41,984 bases of DNA from Nemertoderma westbladi (lineage: Eukaryota > Xenacoelomorpha > Nemertodermatida > Nemertodermatidae), in the NCBI GenBank assembly GCA_032718475.1, contig JAUCBJ010006875.1:1-41984 (forward strand), read 5' to 3'. The notes under the pieces are model-generated. The model saw only the letters and a list, made by a program, of their open reading frames with translations, made no database searches and was not told the origin of the DNA. The stretch's first letter is position 1; every line of letters begins with the position of its first letter. A program made the position numbers and the translations under genes. Shown here piece by piece: positions 9,860 through 21,287 of the stretch.

Positions 9860-12800
9860 TAAAGCTAAACAACAAATAAACTCTGTCTGCACGGAATCCA
9901 AATGGAACAACAACAAATAAACTCTGTCTGCATGGAATCCCAATGGAACAACAACAAATAAACTCTGTCTGCACGGAATCCCAATGGAACAACAACAAAT
10001 AAACTCTGTCTGCATGGAATCCCAAGGGAACAACAACAAATAAACTCTGTCTGCACGGAATCCAAATGGAACAACAACAAATAAACTCTGTCTGCATGGA
10101 ATCCCAATGGAACAACAACAAATAAACTCTGTCTTCACGGAATCCAAGTGGAACAACAACAAATAAACTCTGTCTGCACGGAATCCAAATGGAACAACAA
10201 CAAATAAACTCTGTCTGCACGGAATCCAAATGGAACAACAACAAATAAACTCTGTCTGCATGGAATCCCAATGGAACAACAACAAATAAACTCTGTCTGC
10301 ATGGAATCCCAATGGAACAACAACAAATAAACTCTGTCTGCACGGAATCCAAATGGAACAACAACAAATAAACTCTGTCTGCACGGAATCCAAATGGAAC
10401 AACAACAAATAAACTCTGTCTGCACGGAATCCAAATGGAACAACAACAAATAAACTCTGTCTGCATGGAATCCAATTGGAACAACAACAAATAAACTCTG
10501 CCTGCACGGAATCCAAATGGAACAACAACAAATAAACTCTGTCTGCACGGAATCCCAATGGAACAACAACAAATAAACTCTGTCTGCACGGAATCCAATT
10601 GGAACAACAACAAATAAACTCTGTCTGCACGGAATCCCAATGGAACAACAACAAATAAACTCTGTCTGCACGGAATCCAATTGGAACAACAACAAATAAA
10701 CTCTGTCTGCACGGAATCCAAATGGAACAACAACAAATAAACTCTGTCTGCACGGAATCCAAATGGAACAACAACAAATAAACTCTGTCTGCATGGAATC
10801 CAATTGGAACAACAACAAATAAACTCTGCCTGCACGGAATCCAAATGGAACAACAACAAATAAACTCTGTCTGCACGGAATCCCAATGGAACAACAACAA
10901 ATAAACTCTGTCTGCACGGAATCCAATTGGAACAACAACAAATAAACTCTGTCTGCACGGAATCCCAATGGAACAACAACAAATAAACTCTGTCTGCACG
11001 GAATCCAATTGGAACAACAACAAATAAACTCTGTCTGCACGGAATCCAAATGGAACAACAACAAATAAACTCTGTCTGCATGGAATCCCAATGGAACAAC
11101 AACAAATAAACTCTGTCTGCATGGAATCCCAATGGAACAACAACAAATAAACTCTGTCTGCACGGAATCCCAATGGAACAACAACAAATAAACTCTGTCT
11201 GCACGGAATCCCAATGGAACAACAACAAATAAACTCTGTCTGCACGGAATCCCAATGGAACAACAACAAATAAACTCTGTCTGCACGGAATCCCAATGGA
11301 ACAACAACAAATAAACTCTGTCTGCACGGAATCCCAATGGAAAAACAACAAATAAACTCTGTCTGCACGGAATCCCAATGGAACAACAACAAATAAACTC
11401 TGTCTGCACGGAATACCAATGGAACAACAACAAATAAACTCTGTCTGCACGGAATCCCAATGGAACAACAACAAATAAACTCTGTCTGCACGGAATCCCA
11501 ATGGAACAACAACAAATAAACTCTGTCTGCACGGAATCCAAATGAAACTCTGTCTGCACGGAATCCAATTGGAACAACAACAAATAAACTCTGTCTGCAC
11601 GGAATCCCAATGGAACAACAACAAATAAACTCTGCCTGCACGGAATCCAAATGGAACAACAACAAATAAACTCTGTCTGCATGGAATCCCAATGGAACAA
11701 CAACAAATAAACTCTGTCTGCACGGAATCCCAATGGAACAACAACAAATAAACTCTGTCTGCACGGAATCCAAATGGAACAACAACAAATAAACTCTGTC
11801 CGCACGGAATCCAATTGGAACAACAACAAATAAACTCTGTCTGCATGGAATCCCAATGGAACAACAACAAATAAACTCTGTCTGCACGGAATCCAAATGG
11901 AACAACAACAAATAAACTCTGTCTGCACGGAATCCCAATGGAACAACAACAAATAAACTCTGTTTACACGGAATCCAAATGGAATAACAACAAATAAACT
12001 CTGTCTGCATGGAATGCCAATGGAACAACAACAAATAAACTCTGTCTGCATGGAATCCCAATGGAACAACAACAAATAAACTCTGTCTGCACGGAATCCC
12101 AATGGAACAACAACAAATAAACTCTGTCTGCGCGGAATCCCAATCGAACAACAACAAATAAACTCTGTCTGCGCGGAATCCCAATGGAACAACAACAAAT
12201 AAACTCTGTCTGTACGGAATCCAATTGGAACAAAAACAAATAAACTCTGTCCGCACGGAAACCCAATGGAACAACAACAAATAAACTCTGTCTGCACGGA
12301 ATCCAATTGGAACAACAACAAATAAACTCTGTCCGCACGGAATCCCAATGGAACAACAACAAATAAACTCTCTCTGCACGGAATCCCAATGGAACAACAA
12401 CAAATAACATCTGTCTGCACGGAATCCAATTGGAACAACAACAAATAAACTCTGTCTGCACGGAATCCCAATGGAACAACAACAAATAAACTCTGTCTGC
12501 ACGGAATCCAAATGGAACAACAACAAATAAACTCTGTCTGCGCGGAATCCAAATGGAACAACAACAAATAAACTCTGTCTGCATGGAATCCCAATGGAAC
12601 AACAACAAATAAACTCTCTCTGCACGGAATCCAAATGGAACAACAACAAATAAACTCTCTCTGCACGGAATCCAAATGGAACAACAACAAATAAACTCTG
12701 TCCGCACGGAATCCCAATGGAACAACAACAAATAAACTCTGTCTGCACGGAATCCAAATGGAACAACAACAAATAAACTCTGTCTGCACGGAATCCCAAT

Positions 12801-13512
12801 GGAACAACAACAAATAAACTCTCTCTGCACGGAATCCCAATGGAACAACAACAAATAACATCTGTCTGCACGGAATCCAATTGGAACAACAACAAATAAA
12901 CTCTGTCTGCACGGAATCCCAATGGAACAACAACAAATAAATTCTGTCTGCACGGAATCCAAATGTAACAACAACAAATAAACTCTGTCTGCACGGAACC
13001 CAAATGGAACAACAACAATTAAACTCTGTCTGCACGGAATCCAAATAGAACAACAACAAATAAACTCTGTCTGCACGGAATCCAATTGGAACAACAACAA
13101 ATAAACTCTGTCTGCACGGAATCCAAATGGAACAACAACAATTAAACTCTGTCTGCACGGAATCCAAATAGAACAACAACAAATAAACTCTGTCTGCACG
13201 GAATCCAATTTGAACAACAACAAATAAACTCTGTCTGCACGGAATCCAATTGGAAAAACAACAAATAAATTCTGTCTGTACGGAATCCCAATGGAACAAC
13301 AACAATTAAACTCTGTCTGCACGGAATCCAAATAGAACAACAACAAATAAACTCTGTCTGCACGGAATCCAATTTGAACAACAACAAATAAACTCTGTCT
13401 GCACGGAATCCAATTGGAAAAACAACAAATAAATTCTGTCTGTACGGAATCCCAATGGAACAACAACCAATAAACTCTGTTTGCACGGAATCCAATTGGA
13501 ACAACAACAATT
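9860..13512. repeat. 41-bp minisatellite, about 89 copies
   Basis: The unit contains ACAACAAATAAACTCTGTCT, GCACGGAAT and a variable block. The variable block takes three main forms: CCCAATGG, CCAAATGG or CCAATTGG. Secondary changes are CACGG/CATGG, CTGTCTG/CTCTCTG and AAATAAA/AATTAAA. One partial unit is deleted near 11540. On the minus strand the unit has no stop in any frame, which gives nested frames of 500-1060 codons with a 41-residue period. These should not be annotated as proteins. The 5' end of the array is the more homogeneous; variants concentrate at 12.2-13.5 kb. Confidence 0.97.
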
Positions 13513-13660
13513 GCGGGGGAGTAGTGTTTTATGGGTGAAAAAAAGTCATTCCGAGATAATAGCCTTCAAAGTTAAAACCTTCCCACGCAAAACGGTTTCT
13601 CTGGGGTCTGTTTGGATAATAATGGCTGGCAGGAAGGAGGCATACCACCAAGCTAAAATA

Positions 13661-16600
13661 GCGGGTTAGTTAGAGGTTTACCGACGACTGGGTTTGGTTC
13701 GATTTAACATAGACCGGGATAGGGTTAACCGGGTTAGTTAGAGGTTTACCGACGACTGGGTTTGGTTTGAGTTAACATTGACCGGGATAGGGTTAACCGG
13801 GTTAGATAGAGGTTTACCGATGACTGGGTTTGGTTTGAGTTAACATTGACCGGGATAGGGTTAACCGGGTTAGTTAGAGGTTTTCCGACGACTGGGTTTG
13901 GTTTGAGTTAACATTGACCGGGATAGGGTTAACCGGGTTAGATAGAGGTTTACCGACGACTGGGTTTGGTTTGAGTTAACATTGACCGGGATAGGGTTAA
14001 CCGGGTTAGTTAGAGGTTTACCGACGACTGGGTTTGGTTTGAGTTAACATTGACCGGGATAGGGTAACCGGGTTAGTTAGAGGTTTACCGATGACTGGGT
14101 TTGGTTTGAGTTAACATTGACCGGGATAGGGTTAACCGGGTTAGATAGAGGTTTACCGACGACTGGGTTTGGTTTGAGTTAACATTGACCGGGATAGGGT
14201 TAACCGGGTTAGTTAGAGGTTTATCGACAACTGGGTTTGGTTTGAGTTAACATTGACCGGGATAGGGTAACCGGGTTAGTTAGAGGTTTACCGACGACTG
14301 GGTTTGGTTTGAGTTAACATTGACCGGGATAGGGTTAACCGGGTTAGATAGAGGTTTACCGACGACTGGGTTTGGTTTGAGTTAACATTGACCGGGATAG
14401 GGTTAACCGGGTTAGTTAGAGGTTTATCGACGACTGGGTTTGGTTTGAGTTAACATTGACTGGGATAGGGTTAACCGGGTTAGTTAGAGGTTTATCGACG
14501 ACTGGGTTTGGTTTGAGTTAACATTGACTGGGATAGGGTTAACCGGGTTAGTTAGAGGTTTATCGACGACTGGGTTTGGTTTGAGTTAACATTGACTGGG
14601 ATAGGGTTAACCGGGTTAGATAGAGGTTTATCGACGACTGGGTTTGGTTTGAGTTAACATTGACTGGGATAGGGTTAACCGGGTTAGATAGAGGTTTACC
14701 GACGACTGGGTTTGGTTTGAGTTAACATTGACCGGGATAGGGTTAACCGGGTTAGTTAGAGGTTTACCGATGAGTCTGGGTTTGGTTTGAGTTAACATTG
14801 ACCGGGATAGGGTTAACCGGGTTAGTTAGAGGTTTACCGACGACTGGGTTTTGTTTGAGTTAACATTGACCGGGATAGGGTTAACCAGGTTAGATAGAGG
14901 TTTACCGACGACTGGGTTTGGTTTGAGTTAACATTGACCGGGATTGGGTTAACCGCGTTAGTTAGAGGTTTACCGACGACTGGGTTTGGTTTGAGTTAAC
15001 ATTGACCGGGATAGGGTTAACCGGGTTAGTTAGAGGTTTACCGACGACTGGGTTATGTTTGAGTTAACATTGACCGGGATAGGGTTAACCGGGTTAGATA
15101 GAGGTTTACCGACGACTGGGTTTGGTTTGAGTTAACATTGACTGGGATAGGGTTAACCGGGTTAGTTAGAGGTTTTCCGACGACTGGGTTTGGTTTGAGT
15201 TAACATTGACCGGGATAGGGTTAACCGGGTTAGATAGAGGTTTACCGACGACTGGGTTTGGTTTGAGTTAACATTGACCGGGATAGGGTTAACCGGGTTA
15301 GTTAGAGGTTTACCGACGACTGGGTTTGGTTTGAGTTAACATTGACCGGGATAGGGTTAACCGGGTTAGTTAGAGGTTTACCGACGACTGGGTTTGGTTT
15401 GAGTTAACATTGACCGGGATAGGGTTAACCGGGTTAGATAGAGGTTTACCGACGACTGGGTTTGGTTTGAGTTAACATTGACCGGGATAGGGTTAACCGG
15501 GTTAGTTAGAGGTATATCGACGACTGGGTTTGGTTTGAGTTAACATTGACTGGGATAGGGTTAACCGGGTTAGATAGAGGTTTACCAACGACTGGGTTTG
15601 GTTTGAGTTAACATTGACCGGGATAGGGTTAACCGGGTTAGTTAGAGGTTTACCGACGACTGGGTTTGGTTTGAGTTAACATTGACTGGGATAGGGTTAA
15701 CCGGGTTAGTTAGAGGTTTTCCGACGACTGGGTTTGGTTTGAGTTAACATTGACCGGGATAGGGTTAACCGGGTTAGATAGAGGTTTACCGACGACTGGG
15801 TTTGGTTTGAGTTAACATTGACTGGGATAGGGTTAACCGCGTTAGTTAGAGGTTTACCGACGACTGGGTTTGGTTTGAGTTAACATTGACCGGGATAGGG
15901 TTAACCGGGTTAGATAGAGGTTTACCGACAACTGGGTTTGGTTTGAGTTAACATTGACCGGGATAGGGTTAACCGGGTTAGTTAGAGGTTTATCGACGAC
16001 TGGGTTTGGTTTGAGTTAACATTGACCGGGATAGGGTTAACCGGGTTAGATAGAGGTTTACCGACGACTGGGTTTGGTTTGAGTTAACATTGACCGGGAT
16101 AGGGTTGACCGGGTTAGTTAGAGGTTTACAGACGACTGGGTTTGGTTTGAGTTAACATTGACCGGGATAGGGTTAACCGGGTTAGATAGAGGTTTACCGA
16201 CGACTGGGTTTGGTTTGAGTCAACATTGACCGGGATAGGGTTAACCGGGTTAGTTAGAGGTTTACCGATGACTGGGTTTGGTTTGAGTTAACATTGACCG
16301 GGATAGGGTTAACCGGGTTAGATAGAGGTTTACCGGCAACTGGGTTTGGTTTGAGTTAACATTGACATGGATAGGGTTAACGGGTTAGATAGAGGTTTAC
16401 CGACAACTGGGTTTGGTTTGAGTTAACATTGACCGGGATAGGGTTAACCGGGTTAGTTAGAGGTTTACCGACGACTGGGTTTGGTTTGAGTTAACATTGA
16501 CCGGGATAGGGTTAACCGGGTTAGTTAGAGGTTTACCGATGACTGGGTTTGGTTTGAGTTAACATTGACCGGGATAGGGTTAACCGGGTTAGTTAGAGGT

Positions 16601-16815
16601 TTACCGATGAGTATGGGTTTGGTTTGAGTTAACATTGACCGGGATAGGGTTAACCGGGTTAGTTAGAGGTTTACCGATGAGTCTGGGTTTGGTTTGAGTT
16701 AACATTGACCGGGATAGGGTTAACCGGGTTAGTTAGAGGTTTACCGACGACTGGGTTTGGTTTGAGTTAACATTCACCGGGATAGGGTTAACCAGGTTAG
16801 TTAAAGGTTTACCGA
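13661..16815. repeat. 68-bp minisatellite, about 46 copies
   Basis: The unit contains GAGGTTTACCGACGACTGGG, TTTGGTTTGAGTTAACATTG and ACCGGGATAGGGTTAACCGG. The main variable sites are GTTAGTTAG/GTTAGATAG, TTTACC/TTTATC/TTTTCC and ACCGGG/ACTGGG. No strict alternation of the variants is seen. Each unit carries TAGGGTTA and the palindrome GGTTAACC. Confidence 0.97.
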
Positions 16816-16890
16816 CCGAGGGTTACCTTATAGGTTGTTACTTGTCTACACGACTCGAGGGTTACCTTATAAGTTGTTACTTGTCTATCA
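16816..16890. repeat. Two-copy tandem duplication at the array edge
   Basis: GAGGGTTACCTTATA plus GTTGTTACTTGTCTA occurs twice (about 16818-16852 and 16858-16888), directly following the last 68-bp unit. Confidence 0.7.
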
Positions 16891-17319
16891 TCTTTGTCTT
16901 TTCGTGTTACGGTATCACGTCTAAACTCCAACACGTGTTGAATCAATAACAATTAGAGTAAACTTTAGCAATGGATGGTGTTCATGGATTCATTAATGCG
17001 TTCACGTTCCTTTATGATTTAGGTGTCAGAAAGTGCGGGCTTTTTAGTAAATTTATGGCCTATTGTTCGCCCACCTGTTTTACTAACTGGAAGGGAGTAT
17101 CTTAAGCCAGTTGTCAATTGGGTTCGGCTTGTGTTTCCTACTGTGTGGATTGGCGTCGACGTAACAAAATCTATAAATGGGCCAACAAAGGGCATTGAGG
17201 TTCAGCGTTTGTTATTTTGTACACATCCGACACTGACCGACAGTGAGGTTGTTACTAAGGTGTCAGTTTGTATTGCTTGAGAGTATATGCGGCCATGGCC
17301 ATATAGCGGTGCGTGAGGG
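16891..17319. other. Unassigned spacer
   Basis: An open frame at 17023-17280 (85 codons) has no recognisable domain. No promoter or splice signal supports it. Confidence 0.35.
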
Positions 17320-18030
17320 TTATGGGGCATCCTCCAGGGAGACACACTTCTTGTTCACCAATTCTGCACAATTCTTGTTCTGCACCATTCTTGTTCATAA
17401 TTATGGTTGCCTATATTCAACGCATGTCCTTAGATCATCATAATGATGATGGGGTGATGATAACTCCACCTACTGGATCCAGAAGTCGAGGAAATCCTGC
17501 CAAGTACCTAACTGATCTAGACTTTGCTGATGACTTACGAGTACTCTCAGAATCACTAGAGTGAGCCCAACGGCTCCTCAGCTCATTAGAACATGCTGCT
17601 TCTAGTGTTGGTCTTTTTATTAACTCCAGAAAGACCAAAATTTTGACAGTTAAACAGTGGAAGTCACCGAGAATTAATCGGAAACTTAAGGTCCGATTAT
17701 TTAGAGCAGCAGTAGTTCCAGTACTCCTCTATGGAAGTCCATGCTGGGCTCTAACTGCCGAGGACACCAAATCTCTGGATGCTACATTCACAAGAATGCT
17801 ACGCCGGGTACATTGTGTCAAGTACAATGCACACATCTCCAACCAGACACTATATAACATTGGAGTTGTCTTATTGGTTCCCCCAAGCTTGACACTAGAA
17901 CAAAATCTCCTCCGCTTTGCAGGACATTGATTTCGCCGTGAGGACCAGCCAGTAAATAATCTTGTACTTTGGCAGCCTCATGGAGTGAATAAGCATGGTG
18001 GACAGCCCATGACTTTCGTGAGACGCATCT
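17320..18030 (+). mobile_element. LINE A copy 2, RTE-type RT fragment with internal deletion
   Basis: Begins with RT motif B encoding GILQGDTL at about 17325-17348. A ~35-bp local duplication of CTTGTTC-rich sequence follows, then APFLFII-type residues (about 17378-17400) and the TDLDFADDL core at about 17510-17537. Unlike copy 1 it has no retrocopy after FADD. It lacks about 170 bp (copy 1 equivalent about 445-625) between GACAGTTAA and GTGGAAGTCACCG. It ends abruptly after CGCATCTTAA, where a 20-C homopolymer region begins. It is non-functional. The QGDTLAPF pattern is what places the family in the RTE class. Confidence 0.8.
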
Positions 18031-18950
18031 TAACCGTTTCAGTCCGTTTCACCCCCCCCCCCCCCCCCCCCTATCAAAAATCGGTTACAAACATAGAAGC
18101 ACTAAAAATGAGATACGCAAATTTCTTGACTTTTTCTAACTTTTATCGGCGCACCTTATGGCACTATTTTTATTTTCAACGGATTGCTACTTTTCGGTGG
18201 GTGCCCCCCCTTTTTTTCATAGTGTCTGAAAAAAAATCGAAATTTATTATAGACTTAAGATATCTATAACTATTGACTGCCTAATAAGGTTTTTTGGGGT
18301 GCTGATTACAATGAATTATGTTTTGGACTTACTCGGATGTGTGAAATTGTTATTTTTTGCACCCAGCATGTTGCACGAAAAGTGCTGGTAATGAAAAAAT
18401 TTCATTTTGTAACAACATCAAATCGACATAAATTTTATGTAAGAAGGGGTATTTTTGGGTGCTGATTACGATGAAACATGTTTTGGACTTACTCGGATGT
18501 GTGAAATTGTACTTTTTTGCACCCTGCATGTTGCACGAAAAGTGCTGACATTATTAATAGGAGGGCTGGGGCAATATTGTTAATAAGGCAGGTGGGTATA
18601 CTAGGGGTACCACCTACCTACCTACCTTACCTGTCTTACTTTCTTATTTTTCTTTGGACAAGCCTGGGCTGGGATAATGTGAATTCTATCAGGTCTGGAT
18701 GCTAATGTTACTTCAACAAAGTTTGCCTTGTGGCTTGCCTGAGGAGACATTTTCATTAAAGTGAATATACAATAAAATGTAAAATGTGTATAAATGTCAT
18801 AGAAATGGGATCTTTGGGAGGGGGTCACATGTTTTTATTTGGTATTCTTATTATTTGCTTGTGTTCGTTATTATTTTGGTTTTCATGGGTGATAAAATTA
18901 AATCAAAATTCAAAATTCAATATTTTGCATCAGTTATTAAGTATAGTGAC
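18031..18950. repeat. Poly-C tract and two-copy ~164-bp duplication
   Basis: A run of 20 C is at 18052-18071. Downstream a block beginning GGGTGCTGATTAC, containing GGACTTACTCGGATGTGTGA and ending TTGCACGAAAAGTGCTG, occurs twice (about 18297-18388 and 18458-18549). It probably belongs to an uncharacterised transposon. A (CTAC)n run is at about 18606-18627. No coding potential recognised. Confidence 0.55.
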
Positions 18951-18963
18951 CGTTTCTCTCAAG

Positions 18964-19008
18964 GGGGGCACGTGCCCTCGTGTCCCCCCTCTGGATCCGC
19001 CCCTGAAC
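18964..19008 (-). mobile_element. Possible hAT-like transposon terminus
   Basis: Read on the minus strand the sequence starts CAGGGGCGGATCCAGAGGGG and continues into a palindromic GGGCACGTGCCC. CAGGGGCGGATC is a recurrent terminal sequence of hAT-type elements in animals, as I recall it. I found no matching inverted end or 8-bp duplication in the window, so it may be a solo end. Confidence 0.35.
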
Positions 19009-20049
19009 ACATCTATATGTATATATTATTCACTCAAATACATGTTGACAAGGTCTAGTTAGTTACGCAGTTCTAATGTACGCAACTAAACTCTAGAACG
19101 TACTATGTTGTCTTGGGAATTAAATTTTGTTCTTAGGCCAGGTTGGGTTTTAATTGAGTACTTGTGGTTGGCGTGACGCGCTCCTATCATATTGTCTATC
19201 ACGTGTACTAGTACTATACCTATACCCACCATACAGTATGACATGTTTTTTGCCGGTTTTATTTCAGTAGTATTATTATTATTATTCAACATGTTTATAC
19301 TTTATAAAGGACATTTTACTGTTTCAGGAGAAGCAGTCTCGTTCTAGTGGAGTTGACTGATTAGAGTAGGTAGGCCTACCAGGTTGGTGTTTACTACAAC
19401 CCTAGTGGGCTGCCACAGGCTATTTACGTTGGACAAAAATCCCCCTTCAAAAGAAATCAATGGAAAATCTGGGACCAGGGATTTAGTCAGTGACGGCAGA
19501 CACAGGGTTTCCTTTAAACGGTGTCAACTGGGCAGGTTCACCAGGCCAGGCCGCCAGACCCCGAGGAGGTCTGTGCTGTTACTAAACCGCAGGCAAACTA
19601 GAAACAGTCTAGGAGACGCCATCGTACCTAAACCAAACCGCACCTCCGACTGATATTTCTGTAAAATGGGCGGAATGCCAGAATTCTTTATATTCTTACT
19701 TTACTATTTTAATATTACTATTAATACTTAATATTTTAGGAATTTGAAATTTGAAATTTGATTACTGATTTAGATTCACTAAGCATTGTAACTGTGCGGC
19801 TTTTCCTGTGGTATAAAGGGCACAAATGCAACTGCCATGCATAGTTGAATCAGTTGGACTTATAATACTAATTTAATAATAAACAGATAAATGAAATTTC
19901 AGAAATGAATTAAATTAAGAAACATTAATAACTATTTAGTTCATGGCACATTATTTATAAGTCGTTCTATAAGTCGAAGTCAATCAATGATAATAAGAGT
20001 CATCGATAGTCAAGCAATCCGCACCAACTCCATAATTGCATAACTCCAT
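19009..20049. other. Unassigned spacer
   Basis: Contains (ATT)n at about 19271-19285 and a short repeat of TTTGAAA at about 19743-19758. A GC-richer 90-codon frame (19384-19653) shows no domain I recognise. Confidence 0.35.
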
Positions 20050-20365
20050 AATGCAGCGTGCATTAAGAATGGAATGCCGGATTGTCGACAAAATTGCGCC
20101 ACCACAACTCCACCCCATCACTATCGCGAGATTAACCGCATCCTCAAAAGGTCAGGGTCCTTTAAGATGCGTCTCAATAAAGTCATAGGCGAACCACCAT
20201 GCTTATTCACACTTAATGAGACCGCCAAAGCACATGATTATGCACTGGCTGGTTTTCACGGCAAAGCAATGTCCTGAGAAGCGGGGGTGGCTCTATTCAA
20301 GTGTCAAGCTAAGTGGGACCAATGAGACACATCCATTGCTATAATTGAATTATGTTGGTGTTTTA
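20050..20365 (-). mobile_element. LINE A copy 4, diverged 3' end
   Basis: Minus-strand match to LINE A 3' sequence. TTGTCGACAAAATTGCGCC, AAGATGCGTCTCAA, CCACCATGCTTATTCA, TTATGCACTGGCTGG and AGCAATGTCCTG all align in order with copy 3 at about 22130-22340. It is more diverged than copies 1-3 and has no open frame. Confidence 0.75.
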
Positions 20366-20664
20366 AGGGTCTAAGCAACGATTCTAAATAAAAAAAATTT
20401 ATTTTATTATAGCCATACAGTGTCTTCAGTGATATAAATTAAAAATACATTTAAATTGTATACATAATTTACATATTAAAAGTAGAAGGCCTAGGTACGC
20501 GTTGTGATTCAGTATAAATGAATGCCATCTATATCTTACTGTATCTTATCATAACTGCAGCCATAAATGACATATCGGTATTCAAGAGATGTGAATTGTG
20601 AAATGCAATCATTGCAAAACCAGTACAAATTTATTTACATCCAATCCATCGACTTCAAATTCAT
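20366..20664. other. Unassigned AT-rich spacer
   Basis: No feature recognised. Confidence 0.35.
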
Positions 20665-20751
20665 AAAAGTACAAAAGGTGTAATATTATGTTGTAACATC
20701 AGGTTTGTTCAGAAGTGGAAAAAATGGGAGCGCGTCACCGGGGGTTGAACC

Positions 20752-20797
20752 AGCGCTATACGTACGTTTCGGCCTAACAGGCCTCATCAGTAGCGCT
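20752..20797 (-). ncRNA. Type I hammerhead self-cleaving ribozyme (copy 1)
   Basis: On the minus strand: stem I strand AGCGCTA, then the CTGATGA core (20790-20784), stem II GGCC/GGCC closed by TGTTA, then GAA (20770-20768). A very short stem III follows (ACG pairing CGT around TA, within ACGTACGT), then cleavage triplet GTA and the stem I partner TAGCGCT. All invariant core positions (C3 U4 G5 A6, G8 A9, G12 A13 A14, A15.1-U16.1) are present. The predicted cleavage is after the A at 20759. Confidence 0.85.
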
Positions 20798-21108
20798 AAC
20801 CAGCTCAGCCACTAGCCCCTGACACTCGCAGTCCCACCTAATCCACTTCTATTGAACGGGCAGTCTTAAGTTGCAAATATTCTATCTCTAACAGCGGTTG
20901 ACCTAACGGCCTCAAGTATGCTAGAGTGAAACAGGAGGGAAGTACAAATAAATAAATATTCAGCTCGGTATTGCTGCCAGGTGATATTAATTAAATAAAT
21001 TGGAGATGAGCTGTTGCAACTGTAATTAAAGGTGTAATATTATGGGTTTGTTAAGACTGCCCGTTCAATAGAAGTGGATTAGGTGGGACTGCGAGTGTCA
21101 GGGGCTAG

Positions 21109-21178
21109 TGGCTGAGCTGGTTAGCGCTACTGATGAGGCCTGTTAGGCCGAAACGTGCGTATAGCGCTGGTTCAACCC
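21109..21178 (+). promoter_or_regulatory. Pol III-like A and B boxes around hammerhead copy 2
   Basis: The A box is TGGCTGAGCTGG (21109-21120; consensus TRGCNNAGYNGG) and the B box is GGTTCAACCC (21169-21178; consensus GGTTCGANTCC). The ribozyme lies between them. The same pair occurs inverted in copy 1 (about 20742-20811). This suggests a tRNA-derived internal promoter. It is not a functional tRNA because no acceptor stem or cloverleaf closes. Confidence 0.55.
21123..21168 (+). ncRNA. Type I hammerhead self-cleaving ribozyme (copy 2)
   Basis: Same architecture as copy 1: stem I AGCGCTA (21123-21129) with TAGCGCT (21162-21168), CTGATGA at 21130-21136, stem II GGCC (21137-21140) with GGCC (21146-21149), and GAA at 21150-21152. 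Stem III is ACG/CGT with a 2-nt TG loop, and cleavage is after A21161. It differs from copy 1 by one loop III base (GTGC against GTAC), which leaves the core intact. Confidence 0.85.
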
Positions 21179-21287
21179 CCGGTGACGCGCTCCCATTTTT
21201 TCCACTTCTGAACAAACCCATAATATTACACCTTTAATTACAGTTGCAACAGCTCATCTCCAATTTATTTAATTAAAAGTACAAAAG

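Larger units (their letters stand above)
20678..21274. mobile_element. Composite Penelope/retrozyme-like element with two opposed hammerhead units
   Basis: A 597-bp insertion flanked by the perfect 13-bp direct repeat AAAAGTACAAAAG (20665-20677 and 21275-21287). The left part (about 20700-20868) is a ~165-bp unit in minus orientation. The right part (about 21053-21217) is the same unit in plus orientation. The right unit is enclosed by a perfect 66-bp inverted repeat (20987-21052 and 21211-21276). The left unit carries only the inner ~30 bp of that tail, with an 11-bp insertion. Between them lie about 115 bp of unique sequence. Each unit has A-box-like and B-box-like motifs and a hammerhead ribozyme. 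Known hammerhead-bearing animal retroelements are Penelope-like elements, retrozymes and some SINEs. No protein is encoded here, so the copy is non-autonomous or 5'-truncated. Confidence 0.75.

Noticed and set aside
9825-13510. Minus-strand open frames of up to 1060 codons as giant Cys-rich repeat proteins
   Set aside because: They lie wholly in the 41-bp array and are open in all three frames at once, because the unit lacks stops. No flanking domain, signal or splice context.
17023-17280. 85-codon frame upstream of LINE A copy 2
   Set aside because: No motif, no promoter or splice signal, and composition like the non-coding flank.
19812-19855. TATAAAG plus TCAGTT as a core promoter
   Set aside because: Spacing of about 40 nt is too long for a TATA-initiator pair, and no gene follows.
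21101-21185. A functional tRNA gene at the A/B-box region
   Set aside because: The space between the boxes is filled by the hammerhead core; no acceptor stem, anticodon arm or cloverleaf can be drawn.
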